Positions 8,160-17,100 of a stretch of 64,000 nt of DNA are shown piece by piece. The DNA lies in the NCBI RefSeq assembly GCF_030499575.1, contig NZ_JASTLC010000001.1, forward strand, positions 8,208,001 through 8,272,000, written 5' to 3'. The notes under the pieces are model-generated. The model did not search any database. It saw nothing but the letters and a program-made list of their open reading frames with translations, and had not been told where the DNA came from. This DNA is from Streptomyces sp. DG2A-72 (lineage in GTDB: Bacteria > Actinomycetota > Actinomycetes > Streptomycetales > Streptomycetaceae). Numbering within the stretch: the first letter of the stretch is position 1; each line of letters starts with the position of its first letter. The position numbers were made by a program, and so were the translations under genes.

Positions 8160-8633
8160 GTGTTCACAAGCGTATTGATGATCGAGAAGGCCCTGACATC
8201 CGCCGACGTGGAGTTCGTCACCACCTTGCACGGGGACGAGCCGGTCTCCTTCCACGTCCTGCTCCAGCCGCGCGGCGACCAGGCCGACCGGCTGCTGCGG
8301 GCCATCGACGACATCGCACTCGGCGAGATCGACGAGGCGGCTCGCGAGCTGGAGAGCCCGGACGGCAAGGACGCCGCCGCCCTCGGCGAGCAGGCCCTGG
8401 AGGTGTCCCTCACGGCTCTGCGCGGCTCCGGCAGCGAGGCGGAGGGCCGTCTCATCGAGGACCACCCGCTGGACGCGCTCCGGGCCCTGGTCGAGGAGAC
8501 CGGGGCGGACGAGGTCATCGTGCTGACCGACCCCCACTACGTGGAGGAGTTCTTCCACCGGGACTGGGCCTCGCGGGCCCGGCACAAGGTGGGGGTGCCG
8601 GTGCTGAAGCTGTTCTCCCACAGCAAGGCATAG
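8160..8633 (+). CDS. Conserved 157-residue protein of unknown function
   Basis: Start is the GTG at 8160 (reading MFTSVLMIEKALTSADVEFV), with GGAGGAGAAGG upstream. The protein is alpha/beta with a central acidic helical region and the C-terminal stretch ADEVIVLTDPHYVEEFFHRD, followed by WASRARHKVGVPVLKLFSHS. The VIVLTDPH segment and the basic C-terminus resemble universal-stress or nucleotide-binding folds, but no catalytic motif is evident. Relatives in Streptomyces are often labelled indole-3-glycerol phosphate synthase; nothing here supports that, as no TIM-barrel phosphate motifs are present. It stands immediately upstream of murC in the same direction and may be co-transcribed with it. 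Confidence 0.75.
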   Translation: MFTSVLMIEKALTSADVEFVTTLHGDEPVSFHVLLQPRGDQADRLLRAIDDIALGEIDEAARELESPDGKDAAALGEQALEVSLTALRGSGSEAEGRLIEDHPLDALRALVEETGADEVIVLTDPHYVEEFFHRDWASRARHKVGVPVLKLFSHSKA

Positions 8634-8677
8634 GCTGACCCCTCGATACGTGTCGCATCACTTGGGGAGAAACACTC

Positions 8678-10063
8678 ATGGCACCCGGCCTTCCTACCGC
8701 CATGGACCGCCCGCACTTCATCGGCATCGGCGGGGCCGGGATGTCGGGGATCGCGAAGATCCTCGCGCAGCGGGGCGCGAAGGCGGCGGGCAGTGATGCG
8801 AAGGAGTCCGCCACCGCCGAGGCGCTCCGTGCGCTGGGCGTGACCGTGCACATCGGGCACGCCACAGAGCACCTCGCCGACGACGCCAGCTGTGTCGTGG
8901 TGTCCTCGGCGATCCGCGAGGACAACCCGGAGCTGGCCCGCGCGGCCGAGCTGGGCATCCCGGTGGTGCACCGCTCCGACGCCCTCGCGGCCCTGATGGA
9001 GGGATTGCGTCCGATCGCGGTCGCGGGCACCCACGGCAAGACCACGACCACGTCGATGCTGGCCGTCTCGCTGTCCGAGCTGGGCCTCAAGCCCTCGTAC
9101 GCCATCGGCGGCGACCTGGACGCCCCCGGCTCCAACGCCCTGCACGGCGACGGGGAGATCTTCGTCGCCGAGGCGGACGAAAGCGACCGCAGCTTCCACA
9201 AGTACGCGCCCGAGGTCGCCATCGTCCTCAACGTGGAGCTCGACCACCACGCCAACTACGCGTCGATGGACGAGATCTACGAGTCCTTCGAGACCTTCGC
9301 GGGCCGGATCGTGCCCGGCGGCACGCTGGTGATCACCGCGGACCAGGACGGCGCGCGCGAGCTGGCCCGGCGGATCGAGGGCGTCCGCGTGGTGACGTAC
9401 GGCGAGTCTCCGGACGCGGACGTACGGATCCTGTCGGTGCGGGCCCAGGGGCTGAAGAGCGAGGTCACGGTGCTGCTGGACGGCACGGAGATCACCTTCG
9501 CGGTCTCCGTCCCCGGCCGGCACTACGCCCACAACGCCGTCGCCGCGCTCGCCGCCGGCGTGGCGCTGGGCCTCCCCGCCGCTCAGCTGGCGCCCGCGCT
9601 TGCCGCATACACCGGCGTCAAGCGCCGCCTGCAGCTCAAGGGCGAGGCGGCGGGCGTCCAGGTCATCGACTCCTACGCGCACCACCCGACGGAGATGACT
9701 GCCGACCTGGAGGCGATGCGCTCGGCGGCCGGTGACGCGCGGATCCTGGTGGTCTTCCAGCCGCACCTGTTCTCCCGCACCCAGGAGCTGGGCAAGGAGA
9801 TGGGCCAGTCCCTGTCCCTGGCGGACGCCTCCGCCGTCCTGGACATCTACCCGGCCCGCGAGGACCCGATCCCGGGCATCACCAGCGAGCTGATCATCGA
9901 CGCCGCGCGGGCGGCGGGCGCGGACGTCACCGCGGTCCACGACAAGGCCGAGGTGCCGTCGGTGATCGCGGGAATGGCCAAGGCGGGCGATCTCGTTCTC
10001 ACCATGGGCGCGGGCGATGTGACCGACCTGGGCCCGCTGATCCTGGACCGTCTGTCGCAGTGA
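8678..10063 (+). CDS. murC: UDP-N-acetylmuramate--L-alanine ligase
   Basis: A cytoplasmic Mur ligase that adds L-Ala to UDP-MurNAc in peptidoglycan synthesis; 461 residues, normal length. The N-terminal Rossmann region has HFIGIGGAGMSGIAKI, the ATP-binding loop is VAGTHGKTTTTSML, and the central-domain motif is IFVAEADESDRSF. VELDHHANY, HNAVAALAAG and the C-terminal DSYAHHPTEM and VFQPHLFSRT complete the family pattern. The ribosome site GGGGAGA precedes the ATG. It lies outside any visible dcw cluster. The methionine sulfoxide reductase gene follows 13 bp after the stop, so the two are probably co-transcribed. Confidence 0.97.
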   Translation: MAPGLPTAMDRPHFIGIGGAGMSGIAKILAQRGAKAAGSDAKESATAEALRALGVTVHIGHATEHLADDASCVVVSSAIREDNPELARAAELGIPVVHRSDALAALMEGLRPIAVAGTHGKTTTTSMLAVSLSELGLKPSYAIGGDLDAPGSNALHGDGEIFVAEADESDRSFHKYAPEVAIVLNVELDHHANYASMDEIYESFETFAGRIVPGGTLVITADQDGARELARRIEGVRVVTYGESPDADVRILSVRAQGLKSEVTVLLDGTEITFAVSVPGRHYAHNAVAALAAGVALGLPAAQLAPALAAYTGVKRRLQLKGEAAGVQVIDSYAHHPTEMTADLEAMRSAAGDARILVVFQPHLFSRTQELGKEMGQSLSLADASAVLDIYPAREDPIPGITSELIIDAARAAGADVTAVHDKAEVPSVIAGMAKAGDLVLTMGAGDVTDLGPLILDRLSQ

Positions 10064-10076
10064 GGGGCTGACACCC

Positions 10077-10484
10077 ATGTCGTACGACGTCGAGAAGCCG
10101 GACGAGCAGTGGCGCGCGGAGCTGACGCCGGGCGAGTACGCGGTGCTGCGCCAGGCCGCCACGGAGCCCGCCTTCACCGGTGAGTACACCGACACCAAGA
10201 CGAAGGGCATCTACTCCTGCCGCGCCTGCGGCGCCGACCTCTTCACCTCGGACGCGAAGTTCGAGTCCCACTGCGGCTGGCCGAGCTTCTTCGACGCCCG
10301 CGACTCCGACGCGGTGGAGCTGATCGAGGACCGTTCGCACGGGATGGTGCGGACGGAGGTGCGGTGCGCCCGGTGCGGTTCGCACCTTGGGCATCTGTTC
10401 GAGGGCGAGGGCTATGCCACGCCCACCGACCAGCGGTACTGCATCAACAGCATCGCGGTGCGGCTGACGCCCGACGAGGGCTGA
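10077..10484 (+). CDS. msrB: Peptide-methionine (R)-S-oxide reductase
   Basis: A 135-residue enzyme that repairs R-methionine sulfoxide in proteins. The two zinc-binding CxxC pairs are present (SCRACGADLF and RCARCGSHLGHLF), as are HCGWPSFF and the catalytic Cys in the C-terminal RYCINSIAVRL. It starts 13 bp after murC and ends in a clean stop. A broken sigma-factor remnant lies convergently just downstream. Confidence 0.97.
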   Translation: MSYDVEKPDEQWRAELTPGEYAVLRQAATEPAFTGEYTDTKTKGIYSCRACGADLFTSDAKFESHCGWPSFFDARDSDAVELIEDRSHGMVRTEVRCARCGSHLGHLFEGEGYATPTDQRYCINSIAVRLTPDEG

Positions 10485-10492
10485 GCCGCGTT

Positions 10493-10693
10493 TCAGGGGC
10501 CGACGCGTTCCTGGAGTACGGCGCGTTCGGCGGGGTGGGCGGTCAGGTCGAGGGCGAGGCGGTCCGCGGTGCGGGCCGCGTCGGGGTGGCCCAGTGCGCG
10601 CAGGAGGTCGGCGCGGGTGGCGTGGAACATGTAGTAGCGGTCGAAGCGGCGGGCCGGCGGATACGACAGCCACACCGGCGGATTCCCGAAAAG
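10493..10693 (-). pseudogene. C-terminal remnant of an ECF-type sigma factor
   Basis: The strand reads VWLSYPPARRFDRYYMFHAT, then RADLLRALGHPDAARTADR and AERAVLQERVGP. From family knowledge this is the extreme C-terminus of ECF sigma factors carrying a SigJ/DUF6596-like tail, whose last segment is R-x-DLLRRLGR...A...ER. A TGA lies in frame just upstream (about 10692), and no sigma-2 or sigma-4 region precedes it. Only the tail survives. The assignment rests on a short match and is moderate. Confidence 0.5.
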
Positions 10694-11166
10694 TCACCTG
10701 CCGCGGCCGGTTGTGTTTCCGTTTGCCGAATTTTCCGTGAACCGATCGGGGCACGTCCTGGGGGTGCCCGAATTGTCTTCGCGTTCTCTCCGCGCGCTCT
10801 CCGCCCGGCCTGTTCCGGCCGGGGTGAGGTGGACATGCAAAGTTTACAAAGCGCCGAGGAACGGTCGAGCGTGTTTCGAGAGCATGAGGCGTGAGTGAAC
10901 TGGTCAGTGCTCTGCCGGATTCCCGGCGCCGGCCTGTGTTTCTGTCGCCCGGCTCGCGACACGGCCGAATGGGATTATCCCTGATTTTTCGGCTCTTGGG
11001 GTCATCGGTCGGTGCTGGCCGAATGTGATACGGCGGTATGCCGAAAGCCGGGCCCTTGTTGACCGGCCGGTAATTTCTGGTGTTGGCTTCCGCATGGTTT
11101 TTGACGACCGATTCCGTCGGCATTCCCACCCCCACCGTGCAGTCTCACCGATTATTCGGGAGCATC
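10694..11166. other. Gene-free leader region of the megasynthase operon
   Basis: About 470 bp without a convincing gene. It is clearly richer in A and T than its surroundings (runs such as TTTACAAAG and TTATCCCTGATTTTTCGG). It presumably holds the promoter and control sites of the giant operon that begins at 11167. I see TTGACC near 11057 but no convincing -10 partner, and no obvious terminator. Confidence 0.5.
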
Positions 11167-14100
11167 ATGACGTCTGCTGTGCGCGCCGAGGACATGATCA
11201 TCGGAGTCACCCCGTTCGGTGAACCCGACGCCCGTCTGGCCGCGGCGGTCAGCCGCGCCGGCGGGCTCGGGATCCTGGACCTGGGTGCCGGCGACCGAAG
11301 AACAAGAGCAGCGCTGGCGCGAATACGACGCCTCAGGCCCGGTCCGTACGGAGTGCGGGTCGGCGCGCGGTGCCGGCTCCGGCCCGAGGACGTCCTGAAC
11401 GACGGTCCCGGCACCGTCGTCCTCTCCGTGGACGCGGTCTGGCGGATCGGCGAAGTTCCCTCCGCCATCCGGGTGTTGGCCGAGGTCACCGATCTGGAGC
11501 AGGCGCGGGAGGCGGTGCGTGCCGGGGCGCACGGGCTGATCGCCCGCGGGTCCGAAAGCGGCGGCCGGACAGGGGAGTTGAGCACCTTCGTGCTCCTCCA
11601 GCAGCTGCTGTCCGGCGTCGGCCTTCCCGTGTGGGCCTGCGGCGGCATCGGCCCCCGGACCGCCGCTGCCGCCGTCGCGGGCGGCGCCGCCGGAGTCGTA
11701 CTGGACAGCCAACTGGCCCTGCTGGCCGAGTCGGAGCTGCCGGAACCGGCCGCTGCCGCGCTGCGGTCGATGGACGGCTCCGAGACGGTCGTGGCCGGCG
11801 GTCACCGGGTGCTGCGGCGCCGCGGACCGGACGCCCCGGACATGCCGGACGACGACACGGTGGCGGATCTGCTCGGCGCGCAGGATCTGCGCCGCCAGGT
11901 GCTGCCGGTGGGGCAGGACGGGTTCCTGGCCGCACGGTTCGCCGAACGGTGGGGTGATGCGGGGCGGATGGTGCGCGCGCTCACCGACGCCGTACGGGAA
12001 GCGGTGCGCGACGACACGGCCGTACGGGCACTGCGGGACGGGTCACCGATGGGCCGCGCCCTCGGTACCCGGCTGCCCGTCGCGCAGGGTCCGATGACCC
12101 GGGTGAGCGACCGGGCGCGGTTCGCGGCGGCCGTAGCCGGGGACGGTGCCCTGCCGTTCATCGCGCTCGCCCTCGCGAACGGGGAGCAGACCCGGGCGAT
12201 GCTGGAGGAGACCAGGGACGCCGTGACCGGGCGGCCCTGGGGTGTCGGCGTGCTCGGGTTCGCGCCGGAGGAGACGCGGAACGCCCAGCTGGAGGTCGTA
12301 CGCGAGCTGCGGCCGACGCACGCGATCATCGCGGGCGGGCGGCCCTCGCAGGCCGAGGCGCTGGAGCGGGAGGGGATCAGCACCTTCCTGCATGTGCCCT
12401 CGCCGGGGCTGCTGCGGCAGTTCCTGCAGGCCGGGGCGCGCAGGTTCGTCTTCGAGGGTTCCGAATGCGGCGGCCATGTCGGGCCGCGGGCGAGCTTTCC
12501 ACTCTGGGAGGCCCAACTCGCCGTCATCGAGGACCACTTGGCGGACGCCGAGGACGGCTCCGACATCGAGGTGTTCTTCGCGGGCGGCGTCCACGACGAG
12601 CGATCGGCCGCGATGGTCGCCGCGCTCGCCGCACCGCTGACCGCGCGCGGGGCCGCCGTCGGCGTCCTGATGGGCACCGCCTACCTGTTCACCGAGGAGG
12701 CCGTGGAGTGCGGGGCGATCCAGCCGCTCTTCCAACGGCAGGTCGTCGCCGCGACCGCCACCGCCCTGCTGGAGACGGCTCCCGGCCACGCCACCCGCTG
12801 CGTGCCGAGCCCGTTCAGCGACGACTACCGCGAGCGCGAGGCCGAACTGCGTGCCGACGGCGTGCCCGACCGACGGATCTGGGAGGAGCTGGAGCGGCTG
12901 AACGTCGGGCGGCTGCGGATCGCCAGCAAGGGCGTCGACCGGGACTCCTCCGGCGAGTTGACGGCCGTCGACGAACGACGGCAGCTCACCGACGGGATGT
13001 TCATGGCCGGGGAAGTGGCGGTGCTGCGCTCGGCCACCACCACCATCGGCGCTCTGCACCGGTCGGTGGCCGAAGGCGCGGCCGGCTTCCTCGACGAACG
13101 GGCGCGAGAGCTGCGTGCGCGGTTGAGCGTCGAGGCCGTGGAGCCCGCTGCCCCCGCGCCGCTCGACATCGCCGTCGTCGGCATGGCCTGCATGTTCCCC
13201 GAGGCCCCCGACCTCGCCGCCTTCTGGGCGAACATCCTCGGCGGACGCGACGCCGTCACGGAGGTCCCGCCCGAGCGCTGGGACCCGGCCGTGCACTACG
13301 GCCCCGACGGCGACGGCGCCAGCACATCCAAATGGGGCGGCTTCCTGCCGCGCATCCCCTTCGACCCCCTGCGCTACGGCATCCCGCCCACGTCCCTCGG
13401 CGCCATCGAGCCCGTGCAGCTGCTGGCCCTCGAGGCCGCCCGGCGGGCGCTGGAGGACGCCGGGTACGGCGAGCGCGGGCGGGCGTTCGAGCGGGCGCGC
13501 ACCTCCGTCGTGTTCGGCGCGGAGGCGGGCAGCGACCTGTCCAACGCGACCACGCTGAGGGCCGTACTGCCCTCGTACCACGGCACGATCCCCGACGGCA
13601 TCGAGCAGCAGCTCCCGCGGCTCACCGAGGACTCCTTCCCCGGCATGCTGGCCAACGTCATCTCCGGCCGCATCGCCAACCGGCTCGATCTCGGCGGCGC
13701 CAACTACACCGTCGACGCGGCCTGCGCGTCCTCGCTGGCCGCCCTCGACGTCGCCTGCAAGGAACTCGTCGGCGGGACCAGCGACGTGGTGTTGTGCGGC
13801 GGCGCCGATCTGCACAACGGCATCAACGACTACGTCCTCTTCTCGTCCGTGCACGCCCTGTCCCCGACGGGCCGGTCCCGCGCCTTCGACAGCTCGGCGG
13901 ACGGCATCGCGCTCGGTGAGGGCGTCGCCTGCGTGGTGCTGAAGCGGCTCGCGGACGCCGAGCGGGACGGGGATCGGATCTACGGCGTCATCAAGGGAGT
14001 CGGGAGTTCCAGCGACGGGCGTTCGCTGGGGCTCACCGCACCGCGCCCCGAGGGCCAGCGCGCCGCGCTCCAGCGGGCCTACCGCAACGCCGGGGTCTCG

Positions 14101-17100
14101 CCCGCCGACGTCGGCCTGGTCGAGGCGCACGGCACCGGCACCGTCGTCGGCGACCGTACCGAACTCACCATCCTCAGCGAGGTGTTCAGCGAGGCCGGGG
14201 CCGAAGCGGGCGGGTGTGCGCTCGGGTCGGTCAAGTCGCAGATCGGGCACACGAAGTGCGCCGCGGGACTCGCCGGGCTGATCAAGACGGTGCTGGCACT
14301 GCACCACGGCGTCAAGCCGCCGACGCTGCACGTCCAGCGGCCCAACTCCGGGTGGCGCGAGGACAGCAGCCCGTTCGTGTTCCATGCGCAGGCGCGTCCC
14401 TGGGCGGCTCCGGCAGAGGAACGCCTCGCCGGGCTCAGCGCGTTCGGGTTCGGCGGGACCAACTTCCATGCGGTGCTGGGGGCTTACGGCGATGCCGTGC
14501 CGTCGGCGCAGGGGCTGGACGCGTGGCCCGCGGAGCTGTTCACGTTCCGGGGGAAGGACTTCGCGGGGGCGCGGCGGGCCGTCGAGGACGTGCTCGAGGT
14601 CGCCGAGTCCGTGGCGGCGGAGAGCGGGTGGCCGTGGCGGCTGCGCGATCTGGCACTGAGCGTCGCGCGACGGTCCGATGCCGGGCACGATCCGGTGCAG
14701 ATGGCGGTCGTAGCGACGGATGTGGCTGGTCTGGTAGGGCAGTTGCGGAGGGCGCTGGCCGGGGAGCACGATCCGGCGGCGGGGATTCATATGGCCGGCC
14801 AGGGCTCGGAGGGCGGAGCCGGCGCGGGCTCTGAGGGCAAAGCTGACCGCGGCCCCGTGGGTGACGCCGACCACGGCCCCAGGGGGCAAGCCGACGCAGG
14901 CCCCGGCGCCCCAGCCGACCAAAGCTCCCACGGCAAAGTCGCCTTCCTCTTCCCCGGCCAGGGCAGCCAGCGGCCCGGGATGCTCGCCGACGTCTTCATC
15001 GCGTTCCCCGAACTCCAGCACCACCTCGAACTCGGCCGCGCCTACGCCGACGTGCTGTACCCGCCCGCCGCCTTCGACGACACCGAGCGAGAGCGTCAGC
15101 GCGCCCGCCTCACCGACACCCGCGTCGCCCAGCCCGCCCTCGGCATCGTCGGTCTCGCCGCCCACGAGCTGCTCACCAGGGCCGGGATACGGCCCGACAT
15201 GGCCGCCGGACACAGCTACGGCGAACTGGTCGCCCTGTGCGCGGCGGGCGCCCTCGACCCGGAGACACTGCTGACGCTGAGCGCCGAGCGGGCGGAGGCG
15301 ATCCTCGACGCGGCCGGGGCGGACCCCGGGACGATGGCGGCGGTGGCGGCCGGTGCCGGAGACATCGAGCGGGTGCTCGACGCATCGGCCGAGGTCGTCG
15401 CCGCCAACCACAACTCACCCGGTCAGACGGTGATTTCGGGACCCACGGCGGCCGTCGAGGAGGCCGTACGACAGCTGCGCGCGGCCGGGATCGGCGCCAA
15501 GCGCATCCCCGTGGCCTGCGCCTTCCACAGCCCGCTGGTGGCGGGCGCCGGTGAGCGGTTCGCCGGGGCCTTGGCCCAACACGCCGTGCGCGCACCCGAG
15601 TTCCCGGTGTGGGCCAACCGCACCGGGAGCCCGTACGGCGACGACGCAGCCGCCGTACGGACCGAACTGGCCGCCCAGATCGGCGCACCCGTCGCCTTCG
15701 TCACGCAGATCGAGGCGATGTACGAGGCCGGAGCGCGCGTCTTCGTCGAGGCGGGCCCGGGATCCGTGCTCACCCGGCTGGTCGGACAGATCCTCGGCGA
15801 CCGCCCGCACCGCACCGTCGCCTGCGAGCCCCGCGCCGGCAGCGGACTGCGCGGCTGGCTCGACGCACTCGCCCAACTCGCCGTCGCCGGGCAGCCGGTA
15901 CGCACCGCGTGGCTGCTGCGGGGCCGGGACGCCGTCGACGCCGTCCGCACCCCCGCGCCGAAGCGGCCCGGCTGGACGGTCGACGGCCAGCTGGTCCGCA
16001 CCGCCGCCGGAGAACTCCTCCCCGGTGCCCTCGCACCGGCCCGACGCGTCGTGGAGACGACTGTGACGACCAACCACACGAACGGCACCCCGGCCCACTC
16101 GGACAAGGACGCGCTGATCTCCGAGTTCCTGCGCACCAGCCGCGAGATGGTGGCGGCCCAGCGGGACGTGCTGCTGACGTACTTCGGCGGGGCCGCGGCG
16201 GCAGGGCAGTGGGTTCCGGCACAGCAGCCGGTCCAGCTTCCTGTGGAGCAACCAGTTCAACTGGCCGTGGAGCAATCGGCCTTGCAGCAGGCGCCGCAGC
16301 CTGAAGCCGCCTCCGAAGCAACAACCGAAGAAACAACCGACGAAACCGATGTCCTCTCCGTCGTGCTCGAGATCATCAGCGAGCGCACCGGCTACCCCAT
16401 GGACATGATCGAGCCCGACCTCGACCTGGAGGCCGACCTCAGCATCGACTCCATCAAGCGCGCCGAGATCGCCGGTGAACTGGCCAAGCGCCTCGGCGCA
16501 GGCGGCGGCGCCGACCTCGCCGCGCTCGACGACGCCGAGCTGGAGGAGTTGGCGAAGGCGCGTACGGCGGCGGCGGTCACCGAGTGGCTCGCGGGGCGGC
16601 TGTCCCCGGCGGAGCAGCAGCCCGAGCCGGTCGTGGCGGCGGAGCCCGACCCCGACCCGGTGACCGGTGAGGCGCCGAAGCGGTTCGTGCTGCGGCCCGT
16701 CCTCCTGGAGCCGGCCGCCGCGGACCCGGCCGCCGAACTCACCGGGCGGCGGTTCATGCTCATCGGTGAGGACGAGACCGCCGAAGCCGCCCGGGAGATC
16801 GCGGCCCGGCTCACCTCGCACGGCGCCGAGACCGTGGCCCTCGGCCGGGAGCACCTGCTCTCCGAAGCCGACGGCCGGGTGGACGGCGTGCTGTACCTCC
16901 ACGCCCTCGCCACCGCCGCCCCGCCGGTGCTGCCTGACGCCTTCCCCGTCCTGAAGGCCGCCCTGGGCCGCGCTCCGCGCCACCTGATCGCCGTACGTCC
17001 CGCCGCCCCGAGTCCGCGGTCGGCCGGTCTGCACGGCCTCTTCCGCACCATCGCCCGCGAGTACCCGGAGACGGTCGCACGGGTCGTCGACCTGGACGAC

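Noticed and set aside
8160..8633. Naming the 157-residue protein indole-3-glycerol phosphate synthase
   Set aside because: The name circulates for relatives, but the protein is too short and lacks TrpC barrel and phosphate-binding motifs.
12043..15411. Very long open frame (1122 codons) antisense to megasynthase A
   Set aside because: It is a by-product of high GC third positions in the real gene. Its translation is low-complexity Gly/Arg/Val/Gln sequence with no domain and no ribosome site.
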